In this document: piece by piece, positions 46,198 through 53,642 of the stretch
Numbering within the stretch: position 1 is the first letter of the stretch
Layout: each line of letters begins with the position of its first letter
Origin: Arsukibacterium ikkense
GTDB lineage: Bacteria > Pseudomonadota > Gammaproteobacteria > Enterobacterales > Alteromonadaceae
DNA: 64,000 nt
Direction: 5' to 3'
Assembly: GCF_000987775.1 (NCBI RefSeq)
Contig: NZ_LAHO01000005.1
Span: 62,001 to 126,000, forward strand
Made by a program: the position numbers and the translations under genes
Notes under the pieces: generated by a model
Database searches by the model: none
What the model was told of the DNA's origin: nothing
The model's input: the letters and a program-made list of their open reading frames with translations, nothing else

Positions 46198-47070
46198 TTT
46201 GTTTGCCCAAAATTCATAATACTTAGTCAGCGCTTTAGGTACGGAAACATATGGGTTAGCATTATGCCCAGCCCCCTCGCTATAACTGTATGCCCATTGT
46301 AAATTGGCGGGAGCATTGGTTTCCAAAGCACTAAGTAGCCCTTTGAAAGAACCAGTAATAATTTCATTTTCTTCTGCACCCAAGCTAAGGTATAAAAAAA
46401 TTGGTTTACCATTGGTAACGGGCAAGTTTTTTGCGAACTCTTTTACAACCACCGAATCGTCGTACCAAGCTGCTGGGCTAAAAGCAAAATAACCGCTAAA
46501 AAGATCCGGCTTAGTAACAATTGTATAGAGCACCAAACTCCCACCTGCCGAAAAGCCACTTAACAACCTGTTGTCGTTAATAGAGTAATTTTTCTCAAGA
46601 TATGGGATCAATTCAGTTTCGATAAATGCCAAAAATTTATCAGCTTTACCAAATATATTCCGATGATTATCGTTTTCAGGGCGAGCTTCAATACTTACAT
46701 CACGTCGAGCGTACGGAGGAACTAAATCCCTGTTTCTCGAATCAACCCAAAATAAATTAGGTATAGCAACGATTATAGAATCTTCTGTAATGTCCTGTGA
46801 GCTCAGCTCAGCCAGTGTTTCATCCCAGCGTTTCAGATTAAAATTGCCGTCAGTTTTAATTATTAGCGGGTATTTTTTACTTCGCTCGTAACCACTAGGT
46901 AGCCGGACAAAGATTTTCCTGTTTTCGCCTAATACCGAAGAGTAAATCCTTTCATCAACAAAATCAGAAGTGTAATCTTCTTTGTATTGCTGTGCCTTAA
47001 TAAAGGCAGCAGCCCCCGCGGCTAGCACAGTTGCAATTAATACAACATTTTTAATAACTCTGAAATTCAC
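46192..47070 (-). CDS. Cassette gene F: exported esterase of the PF00756 family
   Basis: A 292-residue alpha/beta hydrolase of the esterase-D/Fes type. One N-terminal hydrophobic segment (residues 7-25) is an anchor or uncleaved signal. Family features are YSSVLGENRKIFVRLPSGYERSKKYPLIIKTDGN, the nucleophile elbow GFSAGGSLVLY, and the late His in EGAGHNANPYVSVPKAL. Relatives hydrolyse siderophore esters or other small esters; the substrate here is unknown. Its stop lies in the core of attC site 5. It belongs to the same broad family as cassette gene H, but the two are clearly different in sequence. Confidence 0.8.
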   Translation of the reverse strand: MNFRVIKNVVLIATVLAAGAAAFIKAQQYKEDYTSDFVDERIYSSVLGENRKIFVRLPSGYERSKKYPLIIKTDGNFNLKRWDETLAELSSQDITEDSIIVAIPNLFWVDSRNRDLVPPYARRDVSIEARPENDNHRNIFGKADKFLAFIETELIPYLEKNYSINDNRLLSGFSAGGSLVLYTIVTKPDLFSGYFAFSPAAWYDDSVVVKEFAKNLPVTNGKPIFLYLSLGAEENEIITGSFKGLLSALETNAPANLQWAYSYSEGAGHNANPYVSVPKALTKYYEFWANKI

Positions 47071-47087
47071 AAATTCTTCCTTGAAAA

Positions 47088-47175
47088 ATTTAACGCCCGC
47101 AGCAGCGGCCTCAAACCCGCGCAGAGGTTGAGGTCCAGGCCACGTAGTGGCCGTTTGTGACTGTGTTTGTTATAA
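47088..47175 (-). repeat. attC site 6
   Basis: An 88-base site with cores ATTTAAC (47088-47094) and GTTATAA (47169-47175). It is closely similar to site 2 along its whole length (shared GGCCTGGACCTCA and CGCCCGC segments). The stop of gene G overlaps the core. Confidence 0.83.
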
Positions 47176-47613
47176 CTCACTGTAATCAAGCCTAACCTTT
47201 AACAACTCACTGACTTTTTGCAGATCCGTAAGGATTAGAAAAGGTCCTTGTAGATTTCCTTGATGCTGTGATGTCTCTTTGACCATTTCATATGAAATGC
47301 CATTTAGTAGACGACAGCTTTCGATTATAGATGTTTCACTTGGTAACCCGAGCACCCTCGCGAAAGCTGAGTAAAATGGGATCGACTGACTCTTCGATAG
47401 AATTGTTGAAATTAGTACTTTGAGTTCATTCTGAAGCTCTAGCGATGCATTAGCATTGGTGATTTTGGCCCTGTATCTCAAACAAAATGCCGACAAATTA
47501 CCCAAGCTTTCCTTAAAAGAAACTATTGGCTCCAAGACCAGTTTCAAAATAAATTGCCCCACAACAAATACTGAAACACCAGCCAGAATTGTGAAAAAAA
47601 CAGAATCTTTCAA
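47170..47613 (-). CDS. Cassette gene G: membrane-anchored helical protein
   Basis: A 147-residue protein with one N-terminal hydrophobic segment (residues 6-30, FFTILAGVSVFVVGQFILKLVLEP). A mostly helical cytoplasmic or periplasmic domain follows (NANASLELQNELKVLISTILSKSQSIPFYSAFARVLGLPS...LNGISYEMVKETSQHQ). No catalytic motif is seen. Short proteins of this shape appear in many cassette arrays and phage-defence-adjacent hypotheticals, but I cannot name a family. The stop codon lies in attC site 6. Confidence 0.7.
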   Translation of the reverse strand: MKDSVFFTILAGVSVFVVGQFILKLVLEPIVSFKESLGNLSAFCLRYRAKITNANASLELQNELKVLISTILSKSQSIPFYSAFARVLGLPSETSIIESCRLLNGISYEMVKETSQHQGNLQGPFLILTDLQKVSELLKVRLDYSEL

Positions 47614-47628
47614 TTAACTCTCCTTGAG

Positions 47629-47683
47629 TTATAACGCCTAGTGAACCGGCCAGTTTTGCATTGCTGCTTTTCAAGTGTTACCG
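47629..47683 (-). repeat. attC site 7
   Basis: A 55-base site with cores TTATAAC (47629-47635) and GTTACCG (47677-47683), and a short stem. The stop codon of gene H (47671-47673) is inside it. It is shorter than the others and near the known lower size for attC. Confidence 0.68.
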
Positions 47684-48564
47684 GCAGTGTGAAAATGGTC
47701 CGGTAGCACGGTTTGTTGAGTGCCGGGTCTTGAAAGCCAGTATAATCCTTGAATTACTGAGGTTGCAAAAGCAACCTCATGGTTTGCCGCCTCAACTTCA
47801 CTGAAATGTAATCGCAATGATGGTGAATTCTTCGAGACAAGGACGGCGTGAAAGCGTTGAGCTACGTCGACCATGTCATGAATAGTTTCTCCAGTATCTG
47901 GTGTTTCCAAACTGCCTACAGAGATGTAGACGTTGGCATTGATATTTTTTGCATCAAATTTAACGACATCCGTAAGTAATGATTCATCATCGAACCAAAA
48001 CGAAGGGCTAGAAAGTACATAGTTTTTAAAGATCTCAGGTGCTTGGAGCAGGACATAGCCGCCAAATAGCCCTCCAAGCGAGTTGCCAACATATGTGCGT
48101 GAAGATGGGTCTGTTTTGTATTTTTCTTCTATCGTTGGAATTACAACATCACGAATAAATGATAAATGGTGACTTGCCCCGCCAGTCGTATGCTTCCAGC
48201 TTTCATCGACAGCATGAGTGTAGTCGCGGATTCGGCTGCTGCGAGCTGAAATATCTCTCTGCCACGATATACCGACTAAAAAACTGTTAGTAATTTTGCC
48301 AGCAGACATAGGTATTCCGAGCGAACCTGCGAGTGTCGGAAAAAGATAATCTCCGTCAGTCATATATATCACCGGGTACGAAATGGATGGGTCGTACCTA
48401 ACTGGAAATTTCACGTAAATTTGGTATGGGCGATTTTCGTGGGAATCGACAATATCGAACGTATCTGTATTAGGGATGACGAACTGTCGCGCTGAGGCGT
48501 CTTTTGCAAATACATTGGCCGATAACAAGCAACCAATTAACACTATTAAACGTATTGATTTCAT
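47671..48564 (-). CDS. Cassette gene H: exported esterase of the PF00756 family
   Basis: A 297-residue alpha/beta hydrolase with a signal peptide (MKSIRLIVLIGCLLSANVFA). Family features are SHENRPYQIYVKFPVRYDPSISYPVIYMTDGDY, FLVGISWQRD, the nucleophile elbow YVGNSLGGLFGGYVLL, and the late His in EVEAANHEVAFATSVIQGLYWL. This is the Fes/IroE/BesA-like 'putative esterase' group, probably periplasmic. The C-terminal 25 residues (TQQTVLPDHFHTAGNT) run into the attC and may be an accidental extension. It is the first cassette in reading order, and its own promoter may lie in the 48599-48915 gap. Confidence 0.8.
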   Translation of the reverse strand: MKSIRLIVLIGCLLSANVFAKDASARQFVIPNTDTFDIVDSHENRPYQIYVKFPVRYDPSISYPVIYMTDGDYLFPTLAGSLGIPMSAGKITNSFLVGISWQRDISARSSRIRDYTHAVDESWKHTTGGASHHLSFIRDVVIPTIEEKYKTDPSSRTYVGNSLGGLFGGYVLLQAPEIFKNYVLSSPSFWFDDESLLTDVVKFDAKNINANVYISVGSLETPDTGETIHDMVDVAQRFHAVLVSKNSPSLRLHFSEVEAANHEVAFATSVIQGLYWLSRPGTQQTVLPDHFHTAGNT

Positions 48565-48598
48565 GAAACTCGCTTATAAATTAATGGAAGCACTTAAC

Positions 48599-48915
48599 AG
48601 CTTATTCAAAGGATCTTTACCCGCAAGTTGCAGGCAGAATTTCCTCTGAGTTTTTTAATTACCCGAGTCTATTCTTGACCCTGAATGCAAATCAATCATT
48701 TTTTTCTTGTGTTACTTTTTGTTACTACAAAGTACGAGAATAAAACCCGCGAGTTGTTGAAAAAAAACTAAGCATTATCGGCTGGGAGTTTATACAGTGC
48801 TTGCAGCGTTGTTAGCGGAGTGGGGGCTGCGCAACGTTTATCGCGTTAGCATCGTCAAACCGCTGATAAAACGTTATATTGGCGGGCGAAAATAATAAAC
48901 TCTGGGAAATACGCC
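48599..48915. other. Non-coding gap at the upstream end of the array
   Basis: No gene is seen in these 317 bases. At the left edge a lone core, GTTAAGT (minus strand, 48592-48598), marks where cassette H begins. No partner RYYYAAC core occurs within 120 bases to the right, as would fit an attI-like site or a worn boundary. GTTAGCG at 48811 and GTTAGCA at 48845 are further core-like words without a clear fold. No integrase remnant can be read in any frame. Nearly 100 bases around 48640-48760 are AT-rich and could carry a cassette promoter. Confidence 0.4.
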
Positions 48916-49383
48916 ATGTACTTGATAATAAAACATACCCATCTGACCATCATAGCGCTGACACTGCTGTTTTTTCTGGTTAGCTTTGCCTTAACACTGA
49001 AGGGCTCGGATAAGGTTAATAACAAACTGCTGAAAATTGGCCCGCATATTTTATATACCCTGTTTATTGTCACTGCGATCTATTTGATGGTGGTGAATCC
49101 GCTGCAGTTATATCCGTTTGTGAATGGCTGGGCCTCGTCTAAACTGGCAGGGTTCGTGATTTATGTGCTGTCGATCACCCTGGCGCTAAAGTGGGCAAAA
49201 ACTACCTTGTGGCGTCTGGTGGGTTTTGTCAGTGCGCTATTCTGGTTTGGCATGACAGCCCGGCTGGCATATGCCCACCGGCTTAAAGTAAAAGGCGCTG
49301 GCGACGATGTGAATGCTTATATTGACATTTTGCAGTCGATTGGGCAGTCAATAACACAGTCGATGTTGGTGCTGGTAAGTTAA
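48916..49383 (+). CDS. SirB2-family membrane protein
   Basis: A 155-residue protein with four or five membrane helices, matching the SirB2/YoaW-type family. It has MYLIIKHTHLTIIALTLLFFLVSFALTLKGSD, then GPHILYTLFIVTAIYLMVVNPLQLYPFVNGWASSKLAGFVIYVL and an Arg/Lys-rich C-terminus. SirB2 proteins are linked by name to Salmonella invasion regulation, without a known biochemical role. Base composition returns to that of the chromosome here, so it lies outside the cassette array. A bidirectional terminator follows. Confidence 0.82.
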   Translation: MYLIIKHTHLTIIALTLLFFLVSFALTLKGSDKVNNKLLKIGPHILYTLFIVTAIYLMVVNPLQLYPFVNGWASSKLAGFVIYVLSITLALKWAKTTLWRLVGFVSALFWFGMTARLAYAHRLKVKGAGDDVNAYIDILQSIGQSITQSMLVLVS

Positions 49384-49393
49384 GGTAAAAAAA

Positions 49394-49423
49394 GCCCCTG
49401 CAGAGCAGGGGCATTTTGTTGTT
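49394..49423. terminator. Bidirectional intrinsic terminator
   Basis: A perfect 8-bp stem, GCCCCTGC (49394-49401) and GCAGGGGC (49405-49412), with a three-base loop. It is preceded by seven A's and followed by ATTTTGTTGTT, so it can serve both convergent genes (SirB2 and the amidohydrolase). Confidence 0.88.
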
Positions 49424-49435
49424 AATTTACAGCGG

Positions 49436-52400
49436 TTACTTAGCTTCAAATTCAAATGGCTGGCGCTGACGTTCGCGCAGGCCTATTTCGTTCATACTGG
49501 CGGCGTCAAACAAGCGGCCATTCACCATAGTATAAATTACCTTGTCACTTACCCGGATGTCCTGTAATGGATTGCCATCGATCACAATTAAATCGGCCAG
49601 TTTACCGGGTTCAATAGTGCCTAACTGCTGATCCATACCAAAGGTTTTAGCCGGGTTAATGGTAGCGGTTTTCAGCGCTTCTAACGGGCTCATGCCGCCC
49701 TGGGCAAACATCCAGATTTCCCAGTGCGCCCCTAAACCTTCACGCTGACCATGGGCACCAATATTGGTCGTAACACCCATATCCTGCAGTTGCTTAGCGG
49801 TTTTTACCACTTCAAAATGGTTATAGTGATGCTCCGGTGCTGTGGTGCGGCGCATGCTACGCGGCGCTAACACATCCATCGGTACAAACTGGCTTAACCG
49901 TGGATGTTTCCACACTTCGGTTTTATCGTACCAGTAATTCTCGCCCCAAATACCGCCATAGGCCACATTCAGGGTAGGGGTGTAGGCGGTGCCGCTGGCT
50001 TGCCACAGCTGTTTAATATCGTCATACACCCGGGCAGCCGGTAGCGCGTGCTCAATGGTGGTATGGCCGTCCACTATCATGGTCAGGTTGTGCTGCATTA
50101 ACGAGCCACCTTCAGGTACCACCATCATTCCCAGCTCTCGTGCCGCCTGAATCACCTGCTGACGCTGATTACGCCGTGGCTGATTGTAGCTTTTTACACT
50201 AAAGGCGCCGGCTTTTTGTAAGCGTTCCAGGTGAAATTTGGCGTCGTCCAGGCTGTCGATATGCGAGGTATATCCGGCACCTTCAGCACCGTATAAAATG
50301 GTGCCGGTCGAGAAAATACGCGGGCCGACAATTTGGCCGCTTTGCTGCAGTTCGCTGGCGGCGAAAATCTCCCTGGTGTCATTCGATGGGTCGTGAATAC
50401 TGGTAACACCGAAAGTTAACCCCGCATAGTTTTGCCAGTTTTGCTGTGGGGTAATTTGCTGCGTACCCTGGCTGCCATGGGCATGAGCGTCGAATAAACC
50501 GGGCATAATGGTTTTGCCTGTAATATCAAACACCTTAGCATTGGTGGGAACCGCAACGTCATTTCTGCTACCAACGGCCTTAATTTTATTGTTTTCAACA
50601 ATAACCACGCCGTTTTCGATAACTTCATCGCCCTTCATGCTAAGCACCTGGCCACCAACAAAGGCCACAGTACCACGCGGTATATCGGCCGGTACTTTAA
50701 AGCCGAGGTTCAGGCCATTTGCCACTTTGAAATCGTCGCTTTGCGCCGTGTGGTCGAATAGGCCATTAATGCTGGCATGGTACAGCTCAGGGCCCAGGCT
50801 CCAGTATAGGTTACGGCTGTCGCCGCTCCAGCTGATATATTCACCGGCCCGCACTGATAACTGTTTTACCGGCAGCTGCTTATCGGTGCCACTGATATCA
50901 ATGGCCCGGCCCCGTTCAATAAAGGGTGTAACAAATACTTTAAAACGGTCGGCAAAGGCCAGGTATTTACCATCAGGGGACAGTTTAAACTCAGTACCAA
51001 ACTTGGCGGTATACAGCGTTTGCTGGCTGTGTTTTTGTAAATCGATACTGATCAAGCTGGGCGAGCTGCCAAAATCCATGGCGTACACTTTGTCGTTGCC
51101 GGCGCCAAACATCGGTGCGCGGCCGTTGCGGGCAATCAGTTCACTTTCGCCACCGCGGCTGCTGGTTTTGTACAGGCCGGTATTTAATGACCATTGGCGC
51201 GGCAGCAGGCTGCCAGCACCCATTTTGCGATACACCACGGTTTTGCCATCCGGGCTTAGCGTTGGCTCAATATATTTGCCAGGTTCGCTGGTTAGTTTGG
51301 TAACCCGGCCATTACGCAGGTTTAGCAGGTTTACCGCGCCCTGGGTTTGGTCGTTCCAGCTCACGTACACCAGCTCTTTGCCGTCGCGGGAGAACTCGGG
51401 GTAAAACTCAAAGTCGGTAGTTTGTTTAGTGAGCCGGCGCGGCTTCGGGTCGGCTAAATCGGTAATATATAAATGGCCTAAAGCGGTAAATACCGCTTGC
51501 TTGCCGTTGGGTGAAACCTTAACAAAGCGCAGCATTTTCACATCAACGTCGGTTTTATCCAAATCCTGGCTAACCCGCAGCGCGGTTTGAATTTGCTTAC
51601 TGGTGTTAACTTCAAACGGCACTGTCGCCACCTGCTTACTGGCAATGGTCAGCCGTTTAATCTCACCACCAGCCCAGAATAACAGTGCTTTATTGTCTGG
51701 CGTCCAGCTCAGCGTGGGATAAACGCCATGAATGGCCCAGGTTTCCTGCATGTCACGGTCCAGGCCGTCATATAACTTAATATGCTGGCCGCTGGTTAAG
51801 TCATATAAAAATAAGGTGCTTTGAAAATCAACCCGGCGGATATAGGCCAAATATTTACCATCCGGTGATGGCGTAGGCCGGATAGCGCCACCGGCACCGC
51901 TAATTATTTGGTCAATTTTGCCGCTTTCACGCTCGAAGCGTTTAATGACATAGATGCCTGACTCAGAATCTTTACTGTAGTGAAAGGTTTTACCGGGGGT
52001 GTCGTCTTGAGAAAAGTAGATATATTTACCGTCGCTGGAAAATGCCGGTTCGCCTAAATCTTTCTGATCATTGGGCCGCTCGGTTAACATTACGCCATTG
52101 CCGCCGCTGATATGGTATTGCCATACTTCACCGGCGCCTAACGAGCGGCTGGCAGTAAAGTGCTTGCGGGCGACAATAAACTGGCCATCCGGGCTCCAGG
52201 CCGGGCTGTTCAGCAAGCGGAAGCTTTCTTTGGTGATAGCGCGCGGCTCGCTGCCATCGCTGTGCATTACCCAGATATTATCGGCACCGTCGCGGTCACT
52301 GGTAAAGGCGATGCTTTTGCCGTCCGGGCTGAACACCGGTTGCATATTCCAGGCTATATCGTTGGTGAGGGCAGTCGCTTTACCGCCGCCAATTGGCAGG

Positions 52401-52609
52401 GTGTAAATGTCACCGAGTAAATCAAAGGCCAGGGTTTTGCCATCCGGGCTGACGGTGATGTTCATCCAGCTGCCTTGCTGCACATTGATGTCAACGGTTT
52501 CAAACTGGCCTTGTGGTGCATTTACATCCCAGGCCGGCGCATTGTCATCAGCCTGTAACATAAAGCTGGCGATGGTCAGCGCAAGTAAGCAGGGTTTAAA
52601 TCTGGTCAT
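49436..52609 (-). CDS. Exported TolB-propeller/amidohydrolase fusion protein
   Basis: A protein of about 1057 residues from the ATG at 52609, which starts a signal peptide (MTRFKPCLLALTIASFMLQA). The frame to 52684 adds a non-signal stretch and is rejected. Residues 25-640 hold many PD40/TolB-like propeller repeats (SPDGKSIAFTSDRDGADNIWVM and similar). Residues about 665-1040 are an amidohydrolase domain: the metal motif MPGLFDAHAHGS near 703, VDGHTTIEHALPAA near 840, and NPAKTFGMDQQLGTIEPGKLADLIVIDGNPLQDI. It is probably periplasmic and hydrolyses a cyclic amide, dipeptide or similar substrate, which is unidentified. It is convergent with SirB2 and divergent from DUF1289. Confidence 0.88.
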   Translation of the reverse strand: MTRFKPCLLALTIASFMLQADDNAPAWDVNAPQGQFETVDINVQQGSWMNITVSPDGKTLAFDLLGDIYTLPIGGGKATALTNDIAWNMQPVFSPDGKSIAFTSDRDGADNIWVMHSDGSEPRAITKESFRLLNSPAWSPDGQFIVARKHFTASRSLGAGEVWQYHISGGNGVMLTERPNDQKDLGEPAFSSDGKYIYFSQDDTPGKTFHYSKDSESGIYVIKRFERESGKIDQIISGAGGAIRPTPSPDGKYLAYIRRVDFQSTLFLYDLTSGQHIKLYDGLDRDMQETWAIHGVYPTLSWTPDNKALLFWAGGEIKRLTIASKQVATVPFEVNTSKQIQTALRVSQDLDKTDVDVKMLRFVKVSPNGKQAVFTALGHLYITDLADPKPRRLTKQTTDFEFYPEFSRDGKELVYVSWNDQTQGAVNLLNLRNGRVTKLTSEPGKYIEPTLSPDGKTVVYRKMGAGSLLPRQWSLNTGLYKTSSRGGESELIARNGRAPMFGAGNDKVYAMDFGSSPSLISIDLQKHSQQTLYTAKFGTEFKLSPDGKYLAFADRFKVFVTPFIERGRAIDISGTDKQLPVKQLSVRAGEYISWSGDSRNLYWSLGPELYHASINGLFDHTAQSDDFKVANGLNLGFKVPADIPRGTVAFVGGQVLSMKGDEVIENGVVIVENNKIKAVGSRNDVAVPTNAKVFDITGKTIMPGLFDAHAHGSQGTQQITPQQNWQNYAGLTFGVTSIHDPSNDTREIFAASELQQSGQIVGPRIFSTGTILYGAEGAGYTSHIDSLDDAKFHLERLQKAGAFSVKSYNQPRRNQRQQVIQAARELGMMVVPEGGSLMQHNLTMIVDGHTTIEHALPAARVYDDIKQLWQASGTAYTPTLNVAYGGIWGENYWYDKTEVWKHPRLSQFVPMDVLAPRSMRRTTAPEHHYNHFEVVKTAKQLQDMGVTTNIGAHGQREGLGAHWEIWMFAQGGMSPLEALKTATINPAKTFGMDQQLGTIEPGKLADLIVIDGNPLQDIRVSDKVIYTMVNGRLFDAASMNEIGLRERQRQPFEFEAK

Positions 52610-52740
52610 TGGTAGGTTCCCGTGGCGGTTTTCGTTATAGTTAGCTTTTTTAGTATCAGCCAGATTGGCATAAAGTACTGGCAAAGTTAAGCCTTAGCCG
52701 TGTCTAATACGACCAATCTGCTGCAGGAGCCGACAAAATT

Positions 52741-52998
52741 ATGGTTGAATCACCTTGTGTTGCTTGTTGCCGTTTAAGCAGCGACAAGTTCTGTGTGGGC
52801 TGTTACCGCCACATTACTGAAATTGTTGACTGGAACAAACGAACAGATCTTGAAAATTCCGCTATATTACAAATGGTTGCTCAAAGAAAAATTCAAGCAG
52901 AGCAAGCAGGACTATTAAATGCAGATACAGCCGTGCCAACTACTGCCATTACCCAGGCTGAGTGGCAGGCAGCGAAAACCGCAGCACGAATGAAGTAG
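52741..52998 (+). CDS. DUF1289 family cysteine-rich protein
   Basis: An 85-residue protein. The N-terminal DUF1289 motif has four conserved cysteines (6, 9, 18, 21: SPCVACCRLSSDKFCVGCYRHITEIVDW) that may bind iron-sulfur or zinc. A helical Ala/Gln-rich tail follows. The function is unknown. It lies 10 bases ahead of the mgtC-like gene on the same strand and is probably co-transcribed with it. Confidence 0.82.
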   Translation: MVESPCVACCRLSSDKFCVGCYRHITEIVDWNKRTDLENSAILQMVAQRKIQAEQAGLLNADTAVPTTAITQAEWQAAKTAARMK

Positions 52999-53007
52999 GA
53001 ACAAACT

Positions 53008-53562
53008 ATGCTGGATTGGCAACTGATTTTTGCAATAGACCCGTTAGACTGGCAGGAATTGCTAACGGCATTGCTGTGCGGTTTTATTATTGGTCTGGAA
53101 CGCCAGCTGCGGGGTAAGCCTGCCGGGATCCGCACTTCTATTTTAATTATTATGGGCACCTATGTGTTTATTGCCGCCTCCATGTCGGTTAATTCTGAAA
53201 TGACCGATCCGTCACGCATTATTGGCCAGGTAATTACCGGTGTTGGCTTTTTGGGCGCTGGGGTTATGTTAAGCCGCGATGGCATGGTATTAGGGGTCAC
53301 CTCTGCCGCCACTATCTGGGTGCTGGCAGCCATTGGTGTCTGCATTGGTATTGGCCAGGACTTAGTGGCAATAAAACTGTCGTTGCTGGTGGTTACGGTA
53401 TTAGTGGGTATAGGTATTCTGGAAAGCTCGTCATCTGCCATGCGCCGTGGCGTACACCGCACCTATAATGAGTGGGTGCAGCGGGCAAATGGCAGCCTGT
53501 TTAGCCGGCGCAAAGAAGATATAGCACCAGCAGCCAAAGTTGATATTGATGATCCGCATTAA
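53008..53562 (+). CDS. MgtC/SapB-family membrane protein
   Basis: A 184-residue protein with about five membrane helices. The MgtC signature is visible: LLTALLCGFIIGLERQLRGKPAGIRTSILIIMGTYVFIAAS, RIIGQVITGVGFLGAGVMLSRDG, and GVTSAATIWVLAAIGVCIGIGQ. The C-terminal ACT-like domain of MgtC is missing, so this is the short SapB/YhiD-like form. Family members modulate proton-ATP synthase activity or membrane potential under magnesium limitation; the role here is not known. Spacing of 10 bases from the DUF1289 gene suggests an operon. Confidence 0.85.
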   Translation: MLDWQLIFAIDPLDWQELLTALLCGFIIGLERQLRGKPAGIRTSILIIMGTYVFIAASMSVNSEMTDPSRIIGQVITGVGFLGAGVMLSRDGMVLGVTSAATIWVLAAIGVCIGIGQDLVAIKLSLLVVTVLVGIGILESSSSAMRRGVHRTYNEWVQRANGSLFSRRKEDIAPAAKVDIDDPH

Positions 53563-53579
53563 TATTGCGTAATTATTTT

Positions 53580-53614
53580 CATTTTTCATTTTTCATTTTT
53601 CATTTTTCATTTTT
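53580..53614. repeat. Heptanucleotide tandem repeat (CATTTTT)5
   Basis: Five perfect head-to-tail CATTTTT units sit in the 80-base gap between the mgtC-like gene and the Kef-type gene, ending 29 bases before the latter's ATG. Slippage would shift promoter spacing or leader length by seven bases. Confidence 0.95.
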
Positions 53615-53642
53615 ATGATTTTAATTTATTTAGGAATAACGA

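Larger units (their letters stand above)
43795..48598 (-). mobile_element. Integrase-less integron cassette array (CALIN-like)
   Basis: Seven attC-like sites separate eight or nine small genes, all read on the minus strand. Each site has the inverted core pair RYYYAAC...GTTRRRY (for example GCCTAAC/GTTAGCG, ATTTAAC/GTTATAA) and, except one, an imperfect palindromic middle of 40-75 bases. Stop codons of five or more genes lie in or touch the core site, as in classical cassettes. The region looks AT-richer than its flanks. The cassettes read leftwards, so attI and the divergent integrase should lie to the right. Only a lone GTTAAGT core at 48592-48598 is found there, and the next gene is a SirB2 protein. 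Confidence 0.85.

Noticed and set aside
46145-46210. Upstream extension of cassette gene E (reads MGKQNLTRPG...)
   Set aside because: It translates the short attC site 5; the ATG at 46144 has a proper ribosome site.
43795-48915. Prophage or genomic island with transposase
   Set aside because: No phage structural, integrase or transposase gene is present; the attC cores explain the boundaries better.
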